Assembly: GCF_051201625.1 (NCBI RefSeq)
Contig: NZ_CP179203.1
Coordinates: 1,364,001 to 1,428,000 of the forward strand
DNA length: 64,000 nt
DNA from: Shimia sp051201625
Lineage (GTDB): Bacteria; Pseudomonadota; Alphaproteobacteria; Rhodobacterales; Rhodobacteraceae
Direction of reading: 5' to 3'
Shown here: piece by piece, positions 53,472 to 62,718 of the stretch
Layout of the letters: the number at the start of each line of letters is the position of its first letter
Numbering within the stretch: the stretch's first letter is position 1
Notes under the pieces: model-generated
Databases searched by the model: none
The model's input: only the letters and a program-made list of their open reading frames with translations
Told to the model about the DNA's origin: nothing
Translations under genes and position numbers: made by a program

Positions 53472-54692
53472 CTAGTGCCGGTCTTTCAGCAAAAATTTTT
53501 CAGTTTCATAATCGCATGGTTTATCCTGCATCTCGAGATGTAGCCCAGTTCCTGTAAATGGGTTAGCTCGAGCCAGTATCTCGTCAACCTCGATGCCAAG
53601 TCCAGATTTGGTTGGAGCCTCAATAAAACCGCCCTCTACCTTGAGCGAATGTTTGATCAGGTCGTAATGAAAATCGGTTTCAATGCTCTCAACCAACAAA
53701 CAATTGGGAATCGAAATACCAAATTGTATATTAGCGGCCCACTCAATAGGTCCGGCATAAAGATGCGGAGCAATCTGCGCATTGTGTACTTCGGCAATGG
53801 CCGCGAGTTTCTTCATTTCCCATATTCCTCCAGCCCTCCCAAGGGCAGGCTGGAGGATGTTAGCTGCGCCTTGGCGTAAAACTTCGGCAAATTCGGCTTT
53901 AGTTGTAAGGCGCTCTCCGGTAGCTATCGGTGTGGTAATTCTGCGGGCAATCTTGGCCATTTCTCTTACATTGTCAGGTGGAATGGGTTCTTCGAACCAA
54001 AGGGGGGAAAAGGATTCAAGCGCGGTCCCTAAACGGATCGCGCCTGCGGTTGAAAACTGGCCGTGTGTGCCAAACAGAAGATCAGCGCGGTTGCCCACTG
54101 CGTCGCGGATGGCTCGGCAAAAAGCCACAGATTGGGAAATGTCACGCATTGATGGCATGTGTCCACCACGCATGGTGTACGGCCCGGCAGGGTCAAACTT
54201 TATGGCCGTATAACCTTTGTCGACCATGACTGATGCACAATCTGCTGCCATTTCTGCAGAAGACCAAAAGGCGTCCAAATTGTGGTGAGGCAAAGGGTAA
54301 AGATATGTGTAAGCGCGCAGACGGTCATTCATCTTGCCGCCAATCAACGCATAAATCGGCCTGTCTCGGTCTTTGCCAAGAATGTCCCAACACGCGATTT
54401 CAAGCCCTGAAAACGCGCCCATAACCGTCAAGTCAGGCCGTTGCGTAAACCCAGATGAATAGGCACGACGAAAGAGACGCTCCATATTTTCTGGGTTTTC
54501 TCCAAGGAAATAGCGTTGGAACAAGTCTTGGATCACATAGGTCATGGCGTCTGGGCCGACTGAAGAGGCATAGCATTCGCCCCATCCCACGATACCCGTG
54601 TCAGTGGTAACTTTAACGAGTATCCAATATCGTCCGCCCCAGCCTGGTGCTGGCGGGGCGGTGATGATGACGTCGAGGTCTTGCAATTTCAT
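53472..54692 (-). CDS. mandelate racemase/muconate lactonizing enzyme family protein
   Basis: 406-residue enolase-superfamily enzyme acting on a sugar acid or related carboxylate. N-terminal capping domain (VKVTTDTGIVGWGECYAS), barrel with IKFDPAG (Lys), WFEEPIPPDN (metal Glu), ATGERLTTK (metal Glu) and IAPHLYAGP (His). Where many relatives have the first metal-ligand Asp, this reads FGTHGQFS, which I recall from a subgroup that includes sugar-acid cycloisomerases and dehydratases; substrate undecided. It lies 48 bp from the adjacent dehydrogenase gene, likely the same catabolic unit. Confidence 0.85.
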   Translation of the reverse strand: MKLQDLDVIITAPPAPGWGGRYWILVKVTTDTGIVGWGECYASSVGPDAMTYVIQDLFQRYFLGENPENMERLFRRAYSSGFTQRPDLTVMGAFSGLEIACWDILGKDRDRPIYALIGGKMNDRLRAYTYLYPLPHHNLDAFWSSAEMAADCASVMVDKGYTAIKFDPAGPYTMRGGHMPSMRDISQSVAFCRAIRDAVGNRADLLFGTHGQFSTAGAIRLGTALESFSPLWFEEPIPPDNVREMAKIARRITTPIATGERLTTKAEFAEVLRQGAANILQPALGRAGGIWEMKKLAAIAEVHNAQIAPHLYAGPIEWAANIQFGISIPNCLLVESIETDFHYDLIKHSLKVEGGFIEAPTKSGLGIEVDEILARANPFTGTGLHLEMQDKPCDYETEKFLLKDRH

Positions 54693-54740
54693 TTGTGATC
54701 CTTTTCACATAAATGTAAGCACCTGTCCTGAACTAAAGAA

Positions 54741-55831
54741 TTAATAGCTGCCAAACGTGATCACGTTGCGTTTGGCCGACCCGGTCTTTGTATCTGCAAT
54801 GGCTTCGTTAATTTGATCAAGAGACCATCGGCCCGAAATAAGCTCATCGAGTTTAAGCCGTCCCTGTTTATAGAGGTCGACCAACCAAGGTATGTCGCGC
54901 TTTATTACGGCGTCTCCCATCTTGGAGCCGATCATGCTTTGGCCGACAGCTGCAAAATTGACTGGTTCGTAGGTTGCATGCTCTCCAGTTTTTGTCATAC
55001 CAATCATGACTACTTTGCCGCCGTAGGCCAAATAGCGAGCTGCGGTGTCGTAGGCAGGAACTGCGCCGACTGTCACTAAAACTGCGTCGGCACCACGGCC
55101 CATTGCGCGTTTGGCCTGTATCCAGGGTTTCTTGTCTAGTGCCAAAACTCCGTCGGTTGCTCCAAATTCGAGTGCCACGGCTAGTTTTTCCTCACTCACA
55201 TCGATTGCGACAATTCGGCGCGCTCCTGCAAGGTATGCGCCTTGAATGGCATTAAGACCCACCCCGCCTGCTCCGATAACCACAACATCATGGCCTGGTC
55301 GAACTTGAGCCACGTTCACGACTGCGCCAACCCCAGTAATAACACCACAGGAAATCAGAGCTGCGCACTCCATGGGGATGTCATCTGGTATGACCACGAC
55401 TTGGCTTTGGTCGATGACGACCTTTTCAGCAAAAGCGCCACACGCCATACCCTGATGCAGTTTTTTACCGTCAGCGGTCTTCAAGGGGTGGTGGTCGCCG
55501 TCGATCGGAGTTTCGCAAATCGTTGGTTTGCCACCCGCACAAGATGGGCATACCCCGCAGGCGCGGATTAGAGTGACGACAACCGGGTCGCCTTTAAAAA
55601 TTCCTTTAACTCCGGGTCCAACTTCAGAAACGATTCCGGCAGCCTCATGCCCGTAAACTGCGGGCAAACTTCCCCCCAACCACCATCTGCAAAAGTGATG
55701 TCGGAGTGACATATAGCGACAGCCGCCAGTGTTACCTCCAATTCACCCATTGCGGGCTCTGCGATTTGAACGTTCTCGATCAAAAGAGGTTCGCCAAAGG
55801 CGTGGCAGACTGCCGCTTTGATTGTTTTCAT
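54741..55831 (-). pseudogene. zinc-dependent alcohol dehydrogenase, frameshifted at a G6/C6 run
   Basis: Medium-chain alcohol dehydrogenase. The N-terminal part (55831 to about 55675) has MKTIKAAVCHAFGEP and the catalytic-zinc block AAVAICHSDIT. The rest, in another frame, has VYGHEAAGIVSEVG, structural-zinc cysteines CGVCPSCAGGKPTIC and the NAD site VVIGAGGVGLNAIQGA. The frames meet at six C on the plus strand (55672-55677). Seven would give FADGGWGGSLPAVYGHE in one frame of 363 residues, the normal length. Either a recent single-base loss or a sequence error. It belongs with the enolase-superfamily gene. Confidence 0.88.
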
Positions 55832-55914
55832 AAGGTGTACCTTGAATTTATTCACAGCCAGATTGAAGAGTGTTATGGCGAAAGCTAGTCCAAAAGGAAA
55901 ATTGGTGTCATTGT

Positions 55915-57120
55915 TTATCGTTCGGATTGAGCGGATCGCATGAAAACGGTGATTGCGACAAGCATTAGTATGCTGGACACAAGGAACGGCGCACCGGGGA
56001 GATAAACTGTTGCTTCGTGGTCTGAAAAAAATGCAAAAGTTTGGGTCATTATTAGTGGCGCGAGAATCGTAGCCAACGAAGCAAGCGAAGCAAGCACGCC
56101 TTGCAGTTCTCCTTGCGAGTCGTCAGGAACCCTCCGCGAAAGGATGCCTTGCAGCGCGGGTAAGCCCACAGCGCCAAAGGAAAACAGCGGCACCATGATA
56201 AGTAATAAAGTGCCGTTGGATACGAACCCAAGAAATAAAAAGGACCCAAGCTCGAAACTGAGACCAACCAACACCGTGAGGCGGTTGCCAAACCACTTGA
56301 TCGAAGGAGCAATCAGAAACCCTTGGACCAGCGCGAATCCAATCCCATAGACCGCAAGTGAAATACCTATCATTCCCGGGGACCAGCTAAACCTCTCGGT
56401 AGTGTAATATGGCCAGATGGATGGGTAGACGGCAGTCGCAAACTGATACACGAAAAAGACAAGAATGAGTTTACCCACAGCTGGTAACTGACCAAGCGCT
56501 TTCAGGGATCCGAGTGGATTGGATCGTGCCCAGGTAAATGCCCGGCGGGTCGCGTCAGTGACGGTCTCTCTCAGAACAATCCAGCCCAGCAGCGCGTTTA
56601 GACCGGCTAAACCTGCAGCAGCCCAAAAAGGTGCCCGCGTGCCAAATTCAGCTAGCGAACCGCCGAGCAGTGGACCAAGAACGAAACCTACACCAAAACC
56701 TGCTCCCACGATACCGAAGGCGCGGGCTTTGTCATGAGGTGCTGATAAATCGGACATGTAGGCTAAGGCCGTGGCGTACGTGGCGGCAGTTACCCCAGCA
56801 ACAACGCGCCCCAAAAATAAAAGCCACATCGTCTCTGCTAGCGCCATTACAATATAGTCCAAGGACATTATGGCTAGAGAGACCAGTAGAACTGGACGAC
56901 GTCCAAACCGATCAGACAAGCTTCCCAGAAGTGGGCCACAAAGGAACTGCATTATGGCAAAGACAGTTGATAGTATTCCACCCCAGATTGCTGCCTGCGT
57001 TAATTCTCCACCGGTGACCTCTCGCATGAGCGCAGGCATGACTGGAATAATCAGGCCAATACCCATTGCGTCAATCACTACCGTGGCAAGGATGACAAGA
57101 ACAGGTAAACGGGTGAACAT
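55915..57120 (-). CDS. TetA-like MFS efflux transporter
   Basis: 401-residue 12-helix antiporter of the TCR/Tet group. Motif A between helices 2 and 3 is GSLSDRFGRRPVLL; motif C-like glycines are in GIVGAGFGVGFVLGPLLGG. The N-terminal MFTRLPVLVILATVVIDAMGIG is typical, so ATG 57120 is chosen over an upstream frame. Chromosomal homologues like this do not necessarily confer tetracycline resistance. No TetR regulator is adjacent. Confidence 0.85.
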   Translation of the reverse strand: MFTRLPVLVILATVVIDAMGIGLIIPVMPALMREVTGGELTQAAIWGGILSTVFAIMQFLCGPLLGSLSDRFGRRPVLLVSLAIMSLDYIVMALAETMWLLFLGRVVAGVTAATYATALAYMSDLSAPHDKARAFGIVGAGFGVGFVLGPLLGGSLAEFGTRAPFWAAAGLAGLNALLGWIVLRETVTDATRRAFTWARSNPLGSLKALGQLPAVGKLILVFFVYQFATAVYPSIWPYYTTERFSWSPGMIGISLAVYGIGFALVQGFLIAPSIKWFGNRLTVLVGLSFELGSFLFLGFVSNGTLLLIMVPLFSFGAVGLPALQGILSRRVPDDSQGELQGVLASLASLATILAPLIMTQTFAFFSDHEATVYLPGAPFLVSSILMLVAITVFMRSAQSER

Positions 57121-57285
57121 GCAGACTCCGAAAAAACGAGCGAAAGGGGCCATTATTTTTGACGAGGGTCAACCAAACTGCTCAACCAGCAGTTAAGATC
57201 AGGCTGCCTCCATGATTTGTGCATTTTAACGGACCGACAAGGACGGATCGGGTTAGTCAGCTATGGGTATCATGTTGTTGACTAT

Positions 57286-57474
57286 TCATTTAGACACTTG
57301 CTGCGCTGTTTGAGCTGCTGCGAGGATTTCTTCGGCAATTTCTCGCGCCTCATCTGGTGAAAAATCCATTGGTATTTCGGTACCTCCGGCCTCGACGAAT
57401 ATCCGCACGAATCCTTGATCGGTAGGTCCAATTTGCAGATTCGCCTCGACGTCGCGTTCAGTATTGATGCTCAT
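57286..57474 (-). CDS. small conserved acidic protein (DUF6324-like)
   Basis: 62 residues, cytosolic and acidic: LQIGPTDQGFVRIFVEAGG then IPMDFSPDEAREIAEEILAAAQ, a beta-hairpin followed by a helix. I recall it as a Rhodobacteraceae family listed as DUF6324; function unknown. Start at ATG 57474. Confidence 0.75.
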   Translation of the reverse strand: MSINTERDVEANLQIGPTDQGFVRIFVEAGGTEIPMDFSPDEAREIAEEILAAAQTAQQVSK

Positions 57475-58019
57475 AGTGGACCTCTTTTGCTTGATTTTCG
57501 CGTAGCGCGAAAGGTGACTAAAGGCAAGGCGGCGATGAAATGGTTGGTGACGAAAACTATTCATTAGAGTATTCGTTTTTATGAAAATGAAATCTGGGTT
57601 ACGTCGAATTTGCTGGGCCTTCATACCTAAGATATTGAGTTAAACATCGCAAAAAAGTCCAATAATTTTATTGGATTTAACCACTGAAGTTTTTAACTGA
57701 AAACTGAACTGCGACAGGTAATGACGGATGGTGAGCAGCGACGTTGCAGCATTTCATCGCTCAGTAGAGCGCGTAAAAAATAGAGTGACTGAAACTTGTT
57801 TTTCAACTTTCGCTACATGTAAAATCGAGCCTACGCGGTTGCATTTGTATATTCTTCCCCGCGCGAATGGGGTTTAAAAAATTTTTTAAACGTCCACCAA
57901 AACTAGGATGTGGCAGATGTGATAAATGCTGCATTGGATGGCTGGTGATCGAGTTGTAGTTGTTACGCAATTTGAATGTTGATCTGGTTGTGCAAACTTA
58001 TATTATCAGGTTTAGGCGC
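57475..58019. other. intergenic region upstream of tRNA-His
   Basis: 545 AT-rich bases with no supported gene. It holds an AT-rich dyad TCCAATAA/TTATTGGA (57658-57675) flanked on the left by six A. On the minus strand this looks like a weak terminator, but no minus-strand gene ends here. Confidence 0.4.
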
Positions 58020-58048
58020 TTGCATTCGCCCGCGCAGAGCGCTAAATC
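58020..58048 (+). promoter_or_regulatory. probable sigma-70 promoter of tRNA-His
   Basis: TTGCAT (58020-58025) and TAAATC (58043-58048) separated by 17 bases, 12 bases upstream of the tRNA 5' end. Predicted by eye. Confidence 0.45.
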
Positions 58049-58059
58049 GCGTCAATAGT

Positions 58060-58136
58060 GCCGCCTTAGCTCAGTTGGTTAGAGCGCTGGATTGTGGATC
58101 CAGAGGTCTCCCGTTCAAACCGGGAAGGCGGTACCA
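58060..58136 (+). tRNA. tRNA-His (GTG anticodon)
   Basis: 77 bases with encoded CCA. The anticodon stem CTGGA-TTGTGGA-TCCAG gives GTG. D arm GCTC...GAGC, T arm TCCCG-TTCAAAC-CGGGA. The acceptor pairs GCCGCCT with AGGCGGT (G1-U72 wobble), the discriminator is A73, and no G-1:C73 pair can form. This is the alphaproteobacterial form of tRNA-His that lost the otherwise universal G-1. Confidence 0.95.
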
Positions 58137-58585
58137 AGAACACCCTAAGTATCAATAAATCTCGCTTGTTTTGAAGCCAATGCCCAATAGACACTTTTTT
58201 TTTGGCATAGGTCTACGATTAAATTTCTTTGGCATGTTTTATTGTTAAATTTATTGGTTCTACTGCGGAAAACTTGTGCTGGATAAGGATAGCTGGAGCT
58301 AGCAACGCATCTAAGAGAGGCCATCAACGGTCCTTAAGAAATTTCTTATATTATTGGGCCGCTTTGGCTGTCTAAATAGATGCGTGGTTGCGCTTAAATC
58401 CGGTGCGCAAAGCAATCTGCTGGTTTGAGTTGCTTCAAATTTAATAGATGTTATTTTCTGGCCGTTATAATGGTGTCGAGATGGATCAGGGCAGGTGACC
58501 TGCTACAGATTTTTTAAGCTGAAATTTCGACAGGCGATCTTGAGGATGTGGACACGGTAAGTTGAAAGATTGATTTTGCTTTGCT
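58137..58585. other. intergenic region after tRNA-His
   Basis: 449 bases, no supported gene. A run of 9 T near 58194-58202 may help end the tRNA transcript, though no tidy hairpin precedes it. Confidence 0.4.
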
Positions 58586-58885
58586 TCACTCCTGTTGCAC
58601 CGAGATTTCTTGACGTAGTGCCCCGGTTATTCGATCATAAATAAGAATGCGGTCGTCGTCGGTTACGATGGCATACCAACTCTCAGCTGCCGTAGCTGCG
58701 AGGGCGCTGACGCCTTTTGGCAGAGTTATATCTTCTGGCAATACGGGGCTAGTATCCCGGAATTGGATGACAATCAAAGCGACAATGATTACAAGCCCGA
58801 CAATCATCACAGCTGTTAGACCTGTCACTAGCAGGCGCAGCAGTTTCAGATTAGCCGGTTCTACCGGTTCCGGAGATTGATCCAT
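58586..58885 (-). CDS. small single-pass membrane protein (DUF6476-like)
   Basis: 99 residues: short Pro/Glu-rich N-terminus (MDQSPEPVEPANLKLLRLL), one membrane helix (about 19-42) and a periplasmic part ending in DDDRILIYDRITGALRQEI. I recall it as the Rhodobacteraceae family DUF6476; function unknown. Its ATG (58883-58885) overlaps the ATG of the divergent rluD. Confidence 0.75.
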   Translation of the reverse strand: MDQSPEPVEPANLKLLRLLVTGLTAVMIVGLVIIVALIVIQFRDTSPVLPEDITLPKGVSALAATAAESWYAIVTDDDRILIYDRITGALRQEISVQQE

Positions 58886-59930
58886 GACGGATGCCCTTGT
58901 AACAATTGTAATCGCGGAAAATCCGCCCGGACGCCTTGATAAGGCGCTTTCACGCGATGTGCCAGCGGAAGCCGCTTTGTCGCGAACGCGGCTTGCTCGA
59001 TTGATTGAACAAGGCGCCGTGAAGTTGAACGGGCTAGATGTGCGAGACGTCAAGCACAAGGTGAGTGGTGGTGAAGTCGTCACAATTACTGTGCCGGCTG
59101 CTGAGGAAAGTCATATTAGTTCCGAGGCGATAGCCTTGGACGTGGTCTACGAAGACGCCCATCTGATTGTTGTAAATAAACCGGCCGGCATGGTGGTCCA
59201 TCCGGCGCCAGGCACGCCGAACGGAACCCTTGTTAATGCTTTGCTTTATCATTGTGGCGATAACCTGTCAGGTGTGGGTGGTATGAAACGTCCTGGTATT
59301 GTTCATCGGATCGATAAGGAAACCAGCGGATTATTGGTTGTGGCTAAGTCGGATGTGGCGCATCAAGGGTTGGCGGCACAATTTGAGGCGCACAGTGTGG
59401 AGCGCTATTATCAAGCTGTTTGCTACGGTATCCCGGATGCATCTGATCCACGTGTCCGGGGAGTACGAGGTGTGAGCTTTGAGACGGGCAATATCATGCG
59501 GATCACAACCCAATTGGCGCGTCATAAGACTGACCGGCAAAAGCAGGCAGTGTTGTTCGCTGGCGGGAAGCATGCGGTTACAAGAGTACGGATCGTTGAA
59601 CGTTTTGGCGTGCCGGAGGTTGCCGCGCTGGTCGAATGTTGGCTGGAAACTGGGCGTACGCACCAAATACGTGTGCACATGGCACATGCTGGACATGGGT
59701 TGATCGGTGATCCCGTGTACGGTGGGCGAAGAAAACTGTCTGAGAAAGCGATCGGCAGCAGCGGAGCAAAGGCCGTCCAAGAATTTGGGCGTCAATCTTT
59801 ACACGCAGCCGTTCTCGGGTTTAAGCATCCTGTCACTTTTGAGAATGTGCGCTTTGAAATCGATTTTCCAGACGATTTGAAAGCATTGATGCGGAAGTTG
59901 CGCTGCAAGGAAAGTAACTTTGATCTCTAG
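58884..59930 (+). CDS. rluD: 23S rRNA pseudouridine synthase RluD
   Basis: Makes pseudouridines in helix 69 of 23S rRNA. 348 residues: N-terminal S4 domain (LSRTRLARLIEQGAVKLNG, about 31-50), catalytic Asp144 in VHRIDKETSGLLVVAK, and ETGRTHQIRVHMAHAGHGLIGDPVYGG near the C-terminus. The ATG at 58884 gives the usual N-terminus. It is head-to-head with the DUF6476-like gene, with the start codons sharing CATG. Confidence 0.93.
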   Translation: MTDALVTIVIAENPPGRLDKALSRDVPAEAALSRTRLARLIEQGAVKLNGLDVRDVKHKVSGGEVVTITVPAAEESHISSEAIALDVVYEDAHLIVVNKPAGMVVHPAPGTPNGTLVNALLYHCGDNLSGVGGMKRPGIVHRIDKETSGLLVVAKSDVAHQGLAAQFEAHSVERYYQAVCYGIPDASDPRVRGVRGVSFETGNIMRITTQLARHKTDRQKQAVLFAGGKHAVTRVRIVERFGVPEVAALVECWLETGRTHQIRVHMAHAGHGLIGDPVYGGRRKLSEKAIGSSGAKAVQEFGRQSLHAAVLGFKHPVTFENVRFEIDFPDDLKALMRKLRCKESNFDL

Positions 59931-60129
59931 AAAAGTGAGTTTGTCCAAAATTTTTTTCACTTCGCTGACTATTCGTCACAAATCGCACATCGCCGTGAAC
60001 CTGATGTTGCAGGTCTAACAATCTTTGAGCCAAAAGATTACGTTTGCCGTAACAGTAAAACCAATGGCTGAAAAAATCCGTTGGTCGCGCACTAAGCTAG
60101 CAAATTTATAACATGGAAGGACTATAGAC

Positions 60130-61026
60130 ATGAGTAATTATGCAAACCTTCCCGCCCCGACACCGGAAGGCGGACTTAATCGGTACATGCAGGAGATACG
60201 CAAATTTCCACTGTTGGAACCTGAAGAAGAGTACATGTTGGCAAAGCGATGGGTTGAAGAGCAGGATACCGCCGCTGCGCACAAAATGGTCACGTCCCAC
60301 CTGCGATTAGCGGCCAAAATTGCCATGGGTTATCGCGGTTATGGCCTGCCTCAAGCTGAAGTTATTTCAGAAGCCAATGTAGGACTAATGCAAGCGGTTA
60401 AAAAGTTTGACCCGGAGAAGGGTTTTCGACTTGCGACCTACGCTATGTGGTGGATTCGAGCGTCGATACAGGAATATGTATTGAGATCGTGGTCAATGGT
60501 TAAGCTCGGCACAACGTCGGCACAAAAAAAGCTATTTTTCAACCTTCGGAAGGCGAAAGCTCGCATTGGCGCGCTCGAAGACGGCGATCTGCGCCCTGAA
60601 AATGTTACGAGAATTGCCACTGACCTCGGAGTGACTGAAAAAGAAGTTATCTCTATGAATAGGCGGATGGCTGGCGGAGACGCTTCCCTGAATGCTCAGG
60701 TCGGTGTCGAAGGCGAAGGAGCTATGGAGTGGCAGGATTGGTTAGAGGATGAAACAGCCGATCAAGCATCTGACTATGAAGCAAAAAACGAACTGGACGC
60801 CCGCCGCGAGCTGTTATCGTTGGCTTTGGACGTCCTGAACGAACGTGAAAAGGACATCCTAACTCAGCGCCGCTTGGAGGAAACTGCCGTCACGCTAGAA
60901 GAATTAAGCGGTCAGTATGGCGTGAGCCGTGAGCGCATTCGCCAAATTGAAGTTCGCGCTTTCGAAAAACTGCAGAAAAGAATGCGGGATCTTGCTACAT
61001 CTCGCGGAATGCTTGCGGAGTTCTAA
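60130..61026 (+). CDS. rpoH: heat-shock sigma factor RpoH (sigma-32)
   Basis: 298 residues: region 2 (LATYAMWWIRASIQEYVLRSW), the RpoH box (QKKLFFNLRKAK) that distinguishes sigma-32 from RpoD, and region 4.2 GVSRERIRQIEVRAFEKLQ. ATG with AAGGA upstream. Rhodobacteraceae often carry two rpoH genes; only this one is here. An intrinsic terminator follows. Confidence 0.96.
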   Translation: MSNYANLPAPTPEGGLNRYMQEIRKFPLLEPEEEYMLAKRWVEEQDTAAAHKMVTSHLRLAAKIAMGYRGYGLPQAEVISEANVGLMQAVKKFDPEKGFRLATYAMWWIRASIQEYVLRSWSMVKLGTTSAQKKLFFNLRKAKARIGALEDGDLRPENVTRIATDLGVTEKEVISMNRRMAGGDASLNAQVGVEGEGAMEWQDWLEDETADQASDYEAKNELDARRELLSLALDVLNEREKDILTQRRLEETAVTLEELSGQYGVSRERIRQIEVRAFEKLQKRMRDLATSRGMLAEF

Positions 61027-61107
61027 TTTCCTTTTGTAACTTCAAAACAATAACGGTCTATCGAGTGGATTCTATCTTCGGCGAATGGCGTTCTGTGCCA
61101 GAGAGTT

Positions 61108-61130
61108 AAACACTACCTTTTGGTGTTTTT
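61108..61130 (+). terminator. intrinsic terminator of rpoH
   Basis: AAACACTA and TGGTGTTT form an 8-bp stem (one G-U) with a CCTTT loop, running into TTTTT. 82 bp after the rpoH stop. Confidence 0.65.
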
Positions 61131-61405
61131 CGAGGTTGTAGACATTCTTATTCGTCAAAGCGTCTTTGAATTGTTTTGAGCAAGGTGTACCGCGAGAGCA
61201 TTTTTCTCTCGACGTTTGCGTGACAAATATTGTGTCATTTTTTTTACAAACGCGTCATCAGAGAATCGATGGTTTGTTCCGGTAAGCTCAACTGCCAAAA
61301 TGGTCATCTTTTGCCCGGCACTTCCATGGTGGTTGAAAACTGTCGGTCTAGTTGTGAAGCAGCACTGCACGTCCTAGGGTAGGAACAAAGCAAGGAGGTG
61401 ACATT
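61131..61405. other. intergenic region between rpoH terminator and the oxidoreductase
   Basis: No supported gene in these 275 bases. The AGGAGG site of the next gene lies at its right end. Confidence 0.4.
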
Positions 61406-62374
61406 ATGTCTGACCGGATAGTGCGTTGGGGTATTTTGGGCGCAGCAAACTTCGCTCGTAATCAAATGGGGCCGGCAATTCATGCCGCCAATGGCGCAGA
61501 ACTTTCTGCTTTGGCTACATCAAGTGCAGACAAGGCGGCAGGATTTCAAAGTTTTGTACCTGGTTTACGTGTACATGATAGTTACGAGGCGCTGCTGTCA
61601 GATCCAAGCATAGATGCGGTTTATATCCCTTTGCCGAATAATATGCACGTTGATTGGTCTATAAGGGCGCTTGAGGCTGGCAAGGCTGTATTGTGTGAAA
61701 AACCTGTTGGTATGGACGTCAGCGAAATCGACCAATTAATAGCAGCTCGCGATAAGGCTGGGTTGCTTGCGGCTGAAGCCTACATGATCGCACACCATCC
61801 ACAGTGGAAACGCGTTCGTCAATTGCTCAAAGATGGAATTGTTGGGGAGCTAGCACATGTTGGCGCAGCGTTTTCTTTTTACAATGATGATAAGTCAAAT
61901 ATTCGGAATCGGGCCGCAACTGGTGGGGGCGGACTACGGGATATAGGTGTATATATTCTTGGCTGCGTCCGTTTTGCGACGCAACAAGAACCGCAGGCGC
62001 TGGATTATGCCAGAGTTCAGATGCAGGGCGGTATAGATTTGTTTGCTGATATGGGTTTCCGTTTTCCGGGGTTCACGTTCCAAGGCTACACTTCGATACG
62101 TTTGGCGCCACGACAGGTGGTTCATTTTCATGGTGATAAAGCCGTCATGAGTTTGACTTGCCCGTTCAATGCAGGCGTCTTTGATCAAGCGGAGTTACAA
62201 ATATCGTATCCAGACAATCGCGTTCATGTTGAACGGTTTCCTGAGGTAAACCATTATGTTGAGCAGGTGGAAGCTTTTGGGCGCAGTTTAATACACGGTG
62301 TTGCTTATGACTGGCGGCTTGAGGATGCACGTGGCACGCAGGAAATGATTGATACTGTATTGGCGGCTGGGTGA
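61406..62374 (+). CDS. Gfo/Idh/MocA family oxidoreductase
   Basis: 322-residue NAD(P)-dependent sugar or polyol dehydrogenase. Rossmann start WGILGAANFARNQ, cofactor motif LCEKPVGMDV with the conserved Lys, and AAEAYMIAHHPQWKRV in the catalytic domain; GGGGLRDIGVYIL is typical of the group. The substrate is unclear and no sugar transporter is adjacent. ATG with AGGAGG upstream. Confidence 0.87.
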   Translation: MSDRIVRWGILGAANFARNQMGPAIHAANGAELSALATSSADKAAGFQSFVPGLRVHDSYEALLSDPSIDAVYIPLPNNMHVDWSIRALEAGKAVLCEKPVGMDVSEIDQLIAARDKAGLLAAEAYMIAHHPQWKRVRQLLKDGIVGELAHVGAAFSFYNDDKSNIRNRAATGGGGLRDIGVYILGCVRFATQQEPQALDYARVQMQGGIDLFADMGFRFPGFTFQGYTSIRLAPRQVVHFHGDKAVMSLTCPFNAGVFDQAELQISYPDNRVHVERFPEVNHYVEQVEAFGRSLIHGVAYDWRLEDARGTQEMIDTVLAAG

Positions 62375-62718
62375 TCCTTACTAAGAGATGAAAACGTTTG
62401 GATTTAACGGATCGGAGTTTTGCGCACTTTTAAGGGATTGACGGCGCCAAACACTGCGAAAGCACGTTTTCGTTTCATTGCGAGATAAGGCAATCAAACG
62501 TCATTCAAGAGCTTTGATGTTATGAAAATTACCGGGAGATCGCTTTGCGACATCTTGGTTTATTTAGGACAAGCTTGGAAAGTGCTCCAATGTTGTGAGT
62601 TATGCTTTGGGTGCTTGGTGGGCGCTTCAATAAGCATGGTGGGTTAACGATCCTGATTGAATGTTGAGATTTAATTTTGGTGTTTTACGCATTCAACGTT
62701 GAACTTCGCACTCACCCC
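62375..62718. other. convergent intergenic region
   Basis: 344 bases between the stops of the oxidoreductase and pepF. No gene or strong terminator seen. Confidence 0.4.

Noticed and set aside
57651..57675. AT-rich dyad with an adjacent A run as a minus-strand terminator
   Set aside because: No minus-strand gene ends just upstream of it, and an all-AT stem is weak; kept only as a note.
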